A stretch of DNA of 26,762 nt from Apopatocola sp963628785 (GCA_963628785.1 CAVGGQ010000022.1:1-26762); one strand, 5' to 3'; shown: positions 16,736 through 23,830, counted from the stretch's first letter. Translations and numbers: made by a program. The notes: generated by a model not told the origin, from the letters alone.

Positions 16736-16812
16736 GTACGGAACAAAGCAGAATTGATTTAATTTGAAACAATATTTTTCGGCCGTGCTTTATTCTGGAA
16801 CCGGCCTACAAA

Positions 16813-16828
16813 ATAGAAACGATTTTAT
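16813..16828. promoter_or_regulatory. Possible catabolite-responsive element (cre)
   Basis: ATAGAAACGATTTTAT matches 14 of 16 positions of the CcpA consensus WTGNAARCGNWWWCAW and lies between the two divergent promoters. The two mismatches (G and C of the outer half-sites) weaken the call. Confidence 0.3.
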
Positions 16829-16853
16829 TGGCGATAATGCACAAAATTGGCGT

Positions 16854-16898
16854 GGTGCAACCATCAAAGTGCCACCGAAAATCTTGCGAAATTGCGAA
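16854..16898. promoter_or_regulatory. Candidate regulator-binding repeats in the divergent promoter region
   Basis: An imperfect inverted repeat (GGTGCAAC at 16854-16861, GTGCCACC at 16869-16876; 6 of 8 positions match) is followed by an exact direct repeat of TTGCGAA (16884-16890 and 16892-16898). These are the clearest repeats between the operon and the regulator and are possible binding sites for the PrpR-like protein. Confidence 0.35.
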
Positions 16899-16917
16899 GC
16901 GTTTTAAAATAAATCGC

Positions 16918-16946
16918 TTGCATATTCTTAAGAGATGTTTTATTTT
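16918..16946 (+). promoter_or_regulatory. Weak promoter for the PrpR-like regulator
   Basis: TTGCAT (16918-16923) and TATTTT (16941-16946) are 17 bp apart and lie about 36 nt before the GTG start. Each hexamer matches consensus only in part. Confidence 0.35.
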
Positions 16947-16981
16947 AGAAACAGGACGAAACAGACGAAGGAGAGACGGTC

Positions 16982-18769
16982 GTGAAAAAACTGCGTTTCC
17001 TGTGCATTGCGCCCTATGAAGGAATGTACCACCTCATGACGAACATCGCCGCCCAGCGGAGCGATGTGGAGCTCATCATTCAATCCGGCAACCTGGACAC
17101 CGGCCTGCAAGCGGCGCTCGAGAACCGGAACAGCGGCTTTGACGCCATAATCTCTCGCGGCGGCACGGCGGAGGCCATCCGCAGCCGCGTAGACATACCC
17201 ATCTGCGATATCGTTCCCTCGGCGTATGATATCCTGCGCACCATCCGCCTGGCGCAGGGCATGGGGGACAACTTCGCCATTCTCGGCTATCCGAGCATCA
17301 CGCATCCGGCGGAAATGCTCTGCGAGATCATGCAGTTCCGCGTGCCGGTCATCACCATCCGCAGCCCGCAGGAATGCCGTGATAAGCTCTGCGAGCTCCG
17401 GGACGGCGGCACGCGCATCATCGTCGGCGACATGATCTCTGCCACGGAAGCGCAGGAGCACGGCATGCACGGTCTCCTGATCGTATCCGGCCTCGAGAGC
17501 ATTGAAGCGGCCATTGACAGTGCCCACGATATATGCAGCCGGTATCGGGCACTCGACCGCCGTGCAGGACTTTTGCGGGATATCCTTGCGTCTGCCGAGG
17601 ACGACTGCACGGTCTATTCCTCGGACGGCACCGAAGTCTTCTCCACCATGAAGCCGATGCCGGACGAGCTCTCCGAGGTAATGCGGCAGCAGCTTTCGCA
17701 TGTGCTCGCGCAGAACGATGTGAAGATCAACCGCCATATCGGCGGTGAGGCGGTGACGATCCGCGGAAGGCTCGTGTCTTCCGGCGGAGAAGAATACGCC
17801 GTCTACACGGTCTCGCACGCCGCATCGCTCCTGACGGGGCGGCAGGCCATTCGCGTGGATGACGGAGAATTTGAAAAAAATTCCCCGGTTCCGAACGGCA
17901 ATCCGCTCGAATACTATCTCGGCAACAATGCCGCCGCCGAGCGGCTGCGCTCCGTGTGCGACCAGTATGCCGCTTCGGACGCACCGGTGCTGATCGAGGG
18001 AGAATTCGGCACGGGCAAGGATCGCTTCGCCAACTATATTCACAGCCGCAGCCGCCTCCGCCACAGCTCTCTCATCGTTGTGGATATCGGGCGCATGACC
18101 GAAAAGGATTGGGACCTGTTTCTCGAAAACGAGCGCTCGCCCCTGGCCGATACCGGCTCGACCATTTATCTGCGCCATATGGACCGCGCGGGAAAGGACG
18201 CGTGCCTCCGTCTTCTCTCCTATTTGGAGGGCTCCCACACACTCAGCGCGAACCGGTTCCTCGTCTCCTATTCCGGCCCGTTCGGGCAGAACGCCGGCGA
18301 TCCGGTCTACCGCTATCTCTCGGAGACCGTGCACTGCCTGCGCCTCCGCCTGCCGCCTCTTGCACAGCGGCGGGAGGATATCCCGACTCTTGTCAGCCTT
18401 TATATCAACGCAACAAATGTGCGCTTTGGCACGCGTGTTATCGGCCTCACGCATGAGGCCATGCTGCTGCTGCAGAATTTCCGCTGGCCGCACAACATCG
18501 ATCAGCTTGTGAAATGCACGCAGGAGCTCGTGGTCAACGCCACAAGCTCGTACATTTCTGAAACGCAGGTCCGCGCGGTTCTGGAGCAGGAGAAAGAAAT
18601 CCCCCTGCCGACGCTTCCGGCAACGAGCGATATCGATCTGAACCGCTCCCTCGATGACATCACGCGCGAGATCGTTCTGCGCGTCTATGACATGGAAGGA
18701 CAAAATCAGACCAAAACGGCCAAGCACCTGAACATCAGCCGCAGCACCCTCTGGCGGATGCTGAAATAA
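16982..18769 (+). CDS. PrpR-type regulator with degenerate sigma-54-activator AAA+ domain
   Basis: The 595-aa product has three parts. Residues 4-185 form a PrpR_N sensor domain (IISRGGTAEAIR, ICDIVPSAYDILRTI). Residues about 310-540 are an AAA+ module like those of sigma-54 activators. Residues 577-595 form a Fis-type helix-turn-helix (TKTAKHLNISRSTLWRMLK). Walker A is kept (GEFGTGK, Lys346), but the GAFTGA loop is absent. The Walker B position reads YLRHMD (396-401) instead of LDE, and WPHNIDQL (502-509) lacks the sensor II Arg of WPGNVREL. ATPase activity and sigma-54 contact are therefore doubtful. The GTG start has AAGGAG at 16968-16973. Divergent orientation marks it as the likely operon regulator, sensing a small acid or its phosphate. 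Confidence 0.93.
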   Translation: MKKLRFLCIAPYEGMYHLMTNIAAQRSDVELIIQSGNLDTGLQAALENRNSGFDAIISRGGTAEAIRSRVDIPICDIVPSAYDILRTIRLAQGMGDNFAILGYPSITHPAEMLCEIMQFRVPVITIRSPQECRDKLCELRDGGTRIIVGDMISATEAQEHGMHGLLIVSGLESIEAAIDSAHDICSRYRALDRRAGLLRDILASAEDDCTVYSSDGTEVFSTMKPMPDELSEVMRQQLSHVLAQNDVKINRHIGGEAVTIRGRLVSSGGEEYAVYTVSHAASLLTGRQAIRVDDGEFEKNSPVPNGNPLEYYLGNNAAAERLRSVCDQYAASDAPVLIEGEFGTGKDRFANYIHSRSRLRHSSLIVVDIGRMTEKDWDLFLENERSPLADTGSTIYLRHMDRAGKDACLRLLSYLEGSHTLSANRFLVSYSGPFGQNAGDPVYRYLSETVHCLRLRLPPLAQRREDIPTLVSLYINATNVRFGTRVIGLTHEAMLLLQNFRWPHNIDQLVKCTQELVVNATSSYISETQVRAVLEQEKEIPLPTLPATSDIDLNRSLDDITREIVLRVYDMEGQNQTKTAKHLNISRSTLWRMLK

Positions 18770-18772
18770 TGT

Positions 18773-18858
18773 AAGGCAACACCGCACAATGTCGTCTGCG
18801 GCGCTTTGCGAAAACTTTGCTCGCAAATCGCTCTTGCCGAATTATGCGGTGCTGCCTT
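18773..18858. repeat. MITE-like nested palindrome, short copy
   Basis: The 86-bp element has imperfect 18-bp terminal inverted repeats (AAGGCAACACCGCACAAT at the left and the complement of AAGGCAGCACCGCATAAT at the right; 16 of 18 match) plus an inner TTTGCGA/TCGCAAA repeat. Its outer ~38 and ~36 bp nearly match the element at 21229-21390 in opposite orientation, but the centre is deleted. It begins three bases after the regulator stop codon. No target-site duplication is obvious. Confidence 0.85.
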
Positions 18859-18861
18859 TGA

Positions 18862-18899
18862 TTTCCGGCAGTCTCAGAGCTGTCGGAAAAAATTTTTTT
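18862..18899 (+). terminator. Terminator downstream of the regulator
   Basis: A 10-bp stem with one G-U pair (18862-18871 with 18880-18889) is followed by AAA and seven Ts. It lies directly behind the short palindromic repeat and would end the regulator transcript. Confidence 0.6.
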
Positions 18900-18957
18900 G
18901 AGAAGATCGGTAAAATCGGCCTTCTCGCTGACATATAGGGTGTGAGGAGGTACAGAG

Positions 18958-18999
18958 ATGCAAACCGCGGCGGAAATGCGGATCCGCAGCACGAAATAA
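18958..18999 (+). CDS. 13-codon leader ORF
   Basis: ATG at 18958 is preceded by GAGGAGGT with good spacing and opens a 13-residue frame (MQTAAEMRIRSTK) that stops at TAA 18997-18999. The last A of the stop merges with the ribosome-binding site AAAGGAGG of the next gene. The coding part contains the palindrome GCGGATCCGC (18978-18987). It may couple translation into the downstream gene or be a chance ORF; no function is known. Confidence 0.4.
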   Translation: MQTAAEMRIRSTK

Positions 19000-19012
19000 A
19001 AGGAGGATCACT

Positions 19013-19324
19013 ATGGAATTCACAAACATCGACCCCAACTTCGGCATGGAGCACAACATCGAGCGCGAGGCGCGCCTGAAGAAGCATGTGACCAACGCCG
19101 CAAAGCAGATCCCGCAGGCATGTGCGGAAAAAACGGAAGGCATCGATGCCGACCTGAACCTGTTCACTCTCTCTTTCCCCGCGGGGACCGAGATCAACAA
19201 GATTGCCATGCACTATATGTACCGCGCCACTTATGCCTGCGATAAGTTCGTCCCCGCCTTCGATGCGGAAAGCGGACGGATGCAGTTCCTGTTCTACATC
19301 GACATGGCCTCGCCCTACGTGTGA
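19013..19324 (+). CDS. Hypothetical 103-aa protein
   Basis: I do not recognise the family. The protein is acidic to neutral, has no signal peptide or membrane segment, and has a predicted helical N-terminal half (NIEREARLKKHVTNAAKQI) followed by an aromatic C-terminal half (MHYMYRATYACDKF, MQFLFYIDMASPYV). AAAGGAGG lies 7-8 bases before the ATG, so translation is well supported. It sits alone between a terminator and the promoter of the peptidase gene, within the segment bracketed by the two palindromic repeats. Confidence 0.75.
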   Translation: MEFTNIDPNFGMEHNIEREARLKKHVTNAAKQIPQACAEKTEGIDADLNLFTLSFPAGTEINKIAMHYMYRATYACDKFVPAFDAESGRMQFLFYIDMASPYV

Positions 19325-19363
19325 TATTCCGGCGCGTTCGGCGGCAGAACGGCAGGATATGCG

Positions 19364-19429
19364 TTGATTTTTGCGGTTTGGCGTGATAAAATGTGTCAAA
19401 AAGCCCGCCGCGGGAAAAACTGCGGCGGG
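19364..19429 (+). promoter_or_regulatory. Extended -10 promoter and 5' stem-loop of the C69 peptidase gene
   Basis: TTGATT (19364-19369), a 17-bp spacer and TGATAAAAT (extended -10; hexamer 19387-19392) form a strong promoter. The transcript would begin near 19399 and open almost at once with an 8-bp GC stem (19404-19411 with 19422-19429), which may stabilise its 5' end. The ATG follows at 19454. Confidence 0.7.
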
Positions 19430-19453
19430 AACGGACAAAGTGAGGGGAAACAT

Positions 19454-21175
19454 ATGAAGATCGGAAAGAAACTTCTGCGCACGTTTTGCGCCGGCGTGTT
19501 CGTCTGCCTGATCGCCGCTGCGGGCATGACGAGCGCGGACGCCTGCACGGCTGTGTATGTCGGCTCGGAAGTGAGCGAGGACGGCACCGTGCTGATCGGA
19601 AAATCCAACGACTATCAGGACGTTTGGGCAAACTATGTGACGATCACCGAGCATGTGGACGATCGGTCCGGCCGCACGATGCCGGTGGACAACGATGCAA
19701 CCGTGTTCGCGCCCATTCCGGCGACGACCTACCGCTACACATCCACTCCGTGGATGGCGAGCGCAACGGCGGCGAACGGTCTCGGAAGTGACGCTACGAT
19801 CTGCACCAACGAGTGTGGTGTGGCGATGGTCATGTCGATCACATCGTTCTCGAACAACGCTGCGCTGGAAGCCGACCCGAAGGTCGAGCACGGCCTCACG
19901 GAGTTCACGGCCGTGGATCTGGTAACTTGCCAGAGCGCGACCGCGCGCGAAGGCGTGGAAGTTCTGCTCGGCCTCATCGACACTTACGGCAGCAGCGAGG
20001 TCAACATCGCGATCATCGCCGACCGGACCGAAGCGTGGTATGTCGAGATGTACAACGGCCATCAGTACGCCGCCGTGAAGCTGCCCACCGACAAGGTGTG
20101 CGCGTTCGGCAACGAGTTCTCGCTTGAATATGTTTCGGATTATGAAGACTATATCCTCTCTCCGGAACTCGAGAGTCTGGCCGTGGAAAACGGCTTTGCG
20201 GTGTACGGCGAGAACGGCGAGCTGAACCTGCTTGCAACCTACTCGGGCGAGTCGGCCCGCGTGAACTATTCGCACATGCGCACCTGGATCGCCCACCGGC
20301 TCCTCGCACCGTCGCAGTACGGTGACTACGATTTTGACGACCTCTACGACCTGTGCTTCACGCCGGACGAGAAGGTGTCGCTCATCGATGTCATGGAAAT
20401 CCTGCGCAACCGCTTCGAGGGCACGGAGTACAGCCCCGATGAGACCGGCCGCACGGATATTCGTGTCATCGGCACCGAGACCGCGCTGAGCGTACACATC
20501 GCGCAGGTCTATCCCGACCTGCCCGCCGAGATGTCCTGTGTCACATGGGAGAGCTCGGGTCCCGCCGTTTACGGCGTGTTCGTGCCCGTCTCCAATGCCG
20601 CCGTGAGCATCAGCGAGCCGTACAGCCGCACTCAGACCGCAGAGGATGCAGGCAACTTCGACATCGAGAACTACCCGTACTACCGCTTCAAAGCCCTCAC
20701 CACGCTGTGCGCGGAGAGCGACACCTATAAGATCTACGGCGCACCCGTGCGTGCCTACTGGCACGAAGCGGAGACTGCCATGACCGAGAGCATGCAGACG
20801 GTGCTCGAGACCGCTTCCTCTCTCGAGAGCGGGACAGCTGCGCAGTACATCACCGATTACTGCAACAGCGTGCAGACGAAAGCCTTTGATGATGCCGGAG
20901 AACTCCTGAACGATGTGCTCTGGTACATCAGCAAAAACAGCAACTCCCTGAAAAACGGCCGCAACCCCGAGACGCACGAAGTGCTCGACGAGCGCAAGAC
21001 CGTTGACCCGATGACGGTGACGCTTGATACTTCCGCTTACTCGGTCCTGCCCGAGATCCCGCAGACCGAGAGCGGATCGAATACGACGATCGTTTGGGGC
21101 GCCGTGTGCGCCGCTGCAGTTGTGGTCGCCGCCGTATGCGTGGTTGTCTGCCGGAAGAAAAAGAGCGCAAAATAA
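19454..21175 (+). CDS. Secreted, membrane-anchored C69-family dipeptidase
   Basis: The 573-aa product is an Ntn-hydrolase of the PepD/C69 family, which cleaves dipeptides. A signal peptide (residues 1-30, ending TSADA) is followed directly by Cys31 in CTAVYVGSEVSEDGTVLIGKSNDY, the usual N-terminal nucleophile context. Signal-peptidase cleavage would itself expose the catalytic Cys. The body matches the family (TNECGVAMVMSI, WYVEMYNGHQYAAVKLP, RMR-like YSHMRTWIAHRLL). The C-terminus has one membrane helix (about 545-566) and a basic tail, so the enzyme should face outward, tethered to the membrane. The start at 19454 is chosen because GAGGGG precedes it and the open extension to 19364 runs through the promoter. 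Confidence 0.93.
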   Translation: MKIGKKLLRTFCAGVFVCLIAAAGMTSADACTAVYVGSEVSEDGTVLIGKSNDYQDVWANYVTITEHVDDRSGRTMPVDNDATVFAPIPATTYRYTSTPWMASATAANGLGSDATICTNECGVAMVMSITSFSNNAALEADPKVEHGLTEFTAVDLVTCQSATAREGVEVLLGLIDTYGSSEVNIAIIADRTEAWYVEMYNGHQYAAVKLPTDKVCAFGNEFSLEYVSDYEDYILSPELESLAVENGFAVYGENGELNLLATYSGESARVNYSHMRTWIAHRLLAPSQYGDYDFDDLYDLCFTPDEKVSLIDVMEILRNRFEGTEYSPDETGRTDIRVIGTETALSVHIAQVYPDLPAEMSCVTWESSGPAVYGVFVPVSNAAVSISEPYSRTQTAEDAGNFDIENYPYYRFKALTTLCAESDTYKIYGAPVRAYWHEAETAMTESMQTVLETASSLESGTAAQYITDYCNSVQTKAFDDAGELLNDVLWYISKNSNSLKNGRNPETHEVLDERKTVDPMTVTLDTSAYSVLPEIPQTESGSNTTIVWGAVCAAAVVVAAVCVVVCRKKKSAK

Positions 21176-21228
21176 AAATGACGCCTTATGCTGCATGACT
21201 GCGGCAGAGCGGGAGCCGGAAGAATTTT

Positions 21229-21390
21229 AGGCAGCACCGCATAATTCAGCAAGAGCGATTTGCGAGAGATTTTTCGCCGAATCAAGGAAGAAAACCGCAG
21301 CCATACTTTGTGTATGGCAAGGTTTGATGACGCAGAGTCGGCGAAAAATATCCGCAAAGCGCCGCAGACGACATTGTGCGGTGTTGTCTT
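21229..21390. repeat. MITE-like nested palindrome, long copy
   Basis: This ~162-bp element has terminal inverted repeats (AGGCAGCACCGCATAAT and the complement of AAGACAACACCGCACAAT). A second nested repeat lies inside (TTTTTCGCCGA near 21270 with TCGGCGAAAAA near 21338-21348), and the centre is a CCATAC/GTATGG hairpin. The whole element can fold into one long cruciform. It is inverted relative to the 86-bp copy at 18773-18858, matching it at both ends. Confidence 0.85.
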
Positions 21391-21447
21391 TATTTTCCCG
21401 ACTCCCGCTTCATTATCCGTTGAAATTGTAAACTTTTTTCGGGCCGA

Positions 21448-21475
21448 TTGACTTTTCCGATGCGGAGAATATAAT
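21448..21475 (+). promoter_or_regulatory. Promoter of the cysteine-rich membrane protein gene
   Basis: TTGACT (21448-21453) and TATAAT (21470-21475) are separated by 16 bp. The predicted start near 21482 gives a leader of about 83 nt. Confidence 0.75.
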
Positions 21476-21484
21476 ACATATTGT

Positions 21485-21533
21485 TCGGATGACTATCCGT
21501 CTTCCCCGGAATTTTGCCGGGGGTATTTTTATA
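21485..21533 (+). promoter_or_regulatory. Leader with two hairpins, attenuator-like
   Basis: Just after the predicted transcription start lie a CGGAT/ATCCG hairpin and then a 6-bp GC stem (CCCCGG at 21504-21509, CCGGGG at 21517-21522) followed by GTATTTTTAT. The second has the form of an intrinsic terminator placed before the coding region, which suggests attenuation. The stem is short and no ligand-binding structure is recognised. Confidence 0.45.
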
Positions 21534-21564
21534 TCTGTACAATGTAAAGGAACGCTTGCCGACA

Positions 21565-22305
21565 ATGCGCAAACCGATCAATATGCTTCGCAACTATCTG
21601 CTGCGGTTCTTTTTCCGCCTGATCGTGATGGTTGCCGTACTCTTCCTTTATCTCACGGACCGCGAGGCACTGGATTTTACGGCAGAACCCCGTTTGAGTC
21701 TGCCGCTTATCGTGCTCGGGGTCATTCTGTTCGCGTCGTTTGCCCTGCAGCTCTCGCCAAAGTCGCGCATTTCGCGCGGCTGCCTGAAGCAGTTTCCGCA
21801 CAACTTCCGCAAGATCGAAACGGCGGTGGATGAGCTGGTGCTCCGCATGAAGATCCGCAAGCTGGATCTCGGCGCAACGCGGGTCGCCGTCATTTGGGCG
21901 ATCCCGAATCTGCTGTTCGCGTGGCTCTACTACCGCGGAACATTCGGCGCGCCCGAAATGCTGCTCATCACGGTATTTTATTATCTCTGCGATGTGATCT
22001 GCATCGTTTTCTACTGCCCGTTCCAGAAGCTCTTCATGAAAAACAAATGCTGCGTTACATGCCGCATTTTCGCCTGGGGCACCATCATGACCGCAACACC
22101 GCTCATATTCGTCCCGTCCGTTTATTCCTGGAGCCTTGTGGTGCTCGCGCTGGCCTGCACGGTATTGTGGGAGATTTCCTACCGCCGCCACCCGGAACGC
22201 TTCTGCGAGGAGACGAATGCATTTCTTACCTGCTCATCCTGTACCGACCGCCTGTGCGTGGTAAAGCGCGCCCTCGAAAAAAGCCCGACGCCCGAAAAAC
22301 GATGA
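21565..22305 (+). CDS. Cysteine-rich multi-pass membrane protein, unknown function
   Basis: The 246-aa product has about six hydrophobic segments, starting with RLIVMVAVLFLYL (18-30) and PLIVLGVILFASFAL. A basic loop (64-105) follows the second. Two Cys clusters stand out: KCCVTC (161-166) between helices, and Cys214 with CSSCTDRLC (223-231) in the hydrophilic C-terminal tail. The tail pattern C-x2-C-x4-C looks like a metal or disulfide site, probably cytoplasmic because Lys and Arg surround it. I do not recognise a characterised family. The start at 21565 is preferred to 21514 because AAAGGA precedes it and the earlier ATG lies in the leader hairpin. Confidence 0.85.
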   Translation: MRKPINMLRNYLLRFFFRLIVMVAVLFLYLTDREALDFTAEPRLSLPLIVLGVILFASFALQLSPKSRISRGCLKQFPHNFRKIETAVDELVLRMKIRKLDLGATRVAVIWAIPNLLFAWLYYRGTFGAPEMLLITVFYYLCDVICIVFYCPFQKLFMKNKCCVTCRIFAWGTIMTATPLIFVPSVYSWSLVVLALACTVLWEISYRRHPERFCEETNAFLTCSSCTDRLCVVKRALEKSPTPEKR

Positions 22306-22308
22306 AAA

Positions 22309-22346
22309 TATGCCCGGCAGAAAGTGTTCGCCTTCTGCCGGGCATA
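22309..22346. terminator. Bidirectional Rho-independent terminator
   Basis: A perfect 14-bp stem (22309-22322 with 22333-22346) with T-rich flanks on both strands separates the convergent membrane-protein and hydrolase genes. Confidence 0.85.
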
Positions 22347-22388
22347 AATTTTCTTCGGGGACGAGCGGGAAAAATGCCTTTCCGCCGA

Positions 22389-23156
22389 TCATCCCAATTT
22401 TTTGAGGAACTCCATGCACCGCGTGCGGAAGTCCGGTGCCTCGTCGTATACGCCGTGACCGTATTCGGCGCCGTACATATAGAGCTCGCAGCCGAGCTTC
22501 TCGGACAGAGAGCGGGTGCCCTCAGCGGTGACGACGCGGTCACCCTCCGAGCCGAGCACCAGCGCGGGGCAGCGGATCAAGGAGAGATACGGCACGGCGT
22601 TCATGCTGCGGCAGGACTCTGCCAGAATGCAAAAGCGGCGGTATTCCTCGTCCGTGATGCCGCGCCCGAGCGTGATCATCGTCTCGCGATAGGCCTTGAG
22701 CGTATTCTCGGAGTACACATTGTCGACGAAGCTCGCAAGAAGAGCGTCTTCGTTCTTTTCCTCGGCGAGATGCAGCCATGTGTCGAGCACACGGAGGAAT
22801 GTTTCGTTCGGCTCGGCAAGCGTCGCACCGAGCATGAGCGAGTGAACGAGCTCCGGCGCATCAACGGCGAGCCACTGCGCCATCATGCCGCCCTGCGATA
22901 CGCCGAAAATGTCGGCGCTTTCGATATGCAGCCCGCGCATTGCCTGCGCCGTATCGCGCGCGAGATCGCGTATGGTGCAGCCCTCGTGCAGCACGCGCGG
23001 ACGGTCAAAAAGATACACGGTGTATTCTTTCGCAAAATCCTTGTAAGAGGATTCCACGGCATCGCGCAGCGCCATTACGCTGTGGATCGCAAGCCCCGGG
23101 AGAATGACAAAACGCTTCGCCCCGCGGCCGAAGGAAAAATAGTCCATAATTTCCAT
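22389..23156 (-). CDS. Alpha/beta-fold hydrolase
   Basis: The 255-aa cytoplasmic serine hydrolase has the nucleophile elbow GVSQGG (Ser87), the acid in GSEGDRVV (Asp206) and the base in EYGHGVYDEAPDF (His234). The order and spacing are those of a complete catalytic triad. The N-terminal FVILPGLAIHS strand would form the oxyanion hole. Substrate class (ester, lactone or C-C bond) cannot be told from the motifs. AAGGAG lies nine bases before the ATG. It is 16 bp behind the membrane-protein gene at 23173-23799 and is probably co-transcribed with it. Confidence 0.92.
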   Translation of the reverse strand: MEIMDYFSFGRGAKRFVILPGLAIHSVMALRDAVESSYKDFAKEYTVYLFDRPRVLHEGCTIRDLARDTAQAMRGLHIESADIFGVSQGGMMAQWLAVDAPELVHSLMLGATLAEPNETFLRVLDTWLHLAEEKNEDALLASFVDNVYSENTLKAYRETMITLGRGITDEEYRRFCILAESCRSMNAVPYLSLIRCPALVLGSEGDRVVTAEGTRSLSEKLGCELYMYGAEYGHGVYDEAPDFRTRCMEFLKKLG

Positions 23157-23172
23157 GCGTTTGCTCTCCTTA

Positions 23173-23799
23173 TCAATAGAATGAGCGCCCGGAGATCGGT
23201 AAAAAGATCACCGCGGCGGCTGTGAGGGCGAAAGGAACGGCGAGAGCAATGATGCGGTTCGCCTTTTTCTTCTGAATGCAGAATGTCATAACGATGATCG
23301 ATGCGAGGCACACGAGAACGGTGAGAAGATGATACGGAAACACGGACGGCATCTTCGCAAAATATGATGCGCCCATCACGGCGATGATCGCATTGCCGAG
23401 CCCCAGAATGACCGCACCGAGCGCCGTCTGCTTTTTGCAAAAGTACGCGATAAAACCGCCCGGCAGCGTGAGCAGGATCTGCACGCCCCAAATTCCGAGA
23501 TAGTAGACCGCCATGTCGACGGTGATGGCACCGACGAGCACGCGCACGCCGTAAATGATGGGCTGGCTGATGAGGAAAAAAACAAAACAGCGAAGTGCGG
23601 AGCTCCAGCTTTTCGGGCTGTGTACCGCGACGATCACGCCGAAGATCACCCACCACTCATAGCTGACGCCGATGTCCTGAAACGATGTGCCTTCCAGCGC
23701 CGGCACGGACAGCACGAGTCCCGTATAGAGTCCCGCCGCCGCGGCAAACAGGAGAAGTACCGGCCAGCTCATGGTTTTCGTTCCGAAGATTTTTTTCAT
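23173..23799 (-). CDS. Multi-pass membrane protein, unknown function
   Basis: The 208-aa product has a short basic N-terminus and about six membrane helices (for example VLLLFAAAAGLYTGLVLSV, WWVIFGVIVAV, TALGAVILGLGNAIIAVMG, LLTVLVCLASIIVMTFCI, ALAVPFALTAAAVIFL). No transporter or enzyme motif is visible. The paired hydrolase behind it suggests a shared envelope role, but no function can be assigned. GGAGG precedes the ATG. Confidence 0.85.
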   Translation of the reverse strand: MKKIFGTKTMSWPVLLLFAAAAGLYTGLVLSVPALEGTSFQDIGVSYEWWVIFGVIVAVHSPKSWSSALRCFVFFLISQPIIYGVRVLVGAITVDMAVYYLGIWGVQILLTLPGGFIAYFCKKQTALGAVILGLGNAIIAVMGASYFAKMPSVFPYHLLTVLVCLASIIVMTFCIQKKKANRIIALAVPFALTAAAVIFLPISGRSFY

Positions 23800-23830
23800 A
23801 AGGGAAACGCCTCCGCAGATAAGTCAGCTA

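Noticed and set aside
16857..16874. A sigma-54 promoter on the minus strand (TGGCAC ... TTGC).
   Set aside because: The GG-to-GC spacing is 13 instead of the required 10, and a perfect TATAAT lies closer to the operon start.
16940..18826. A 628-codon open frame opposite the regulator.
   Set aside because: It is antisense to a gene with clear PrpR_N, AAA+ and helix-turn-helix motifs and has low-complexity composition.
18900..19012. A riboswitch upstream of the 103-aa gene (GAGAAG/CTTCTC stem).
   Set aside because: Only one simple stem is visible and no known aptamer core could be recognised.
18842..21196. A 784-codon open frame on the minus strand.
   Set aside because: It runs antisense through the peptidase gene and both neighbouring repeats and has no recognisable domain. 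GC-rich codon bias leaves such shadow frames open.
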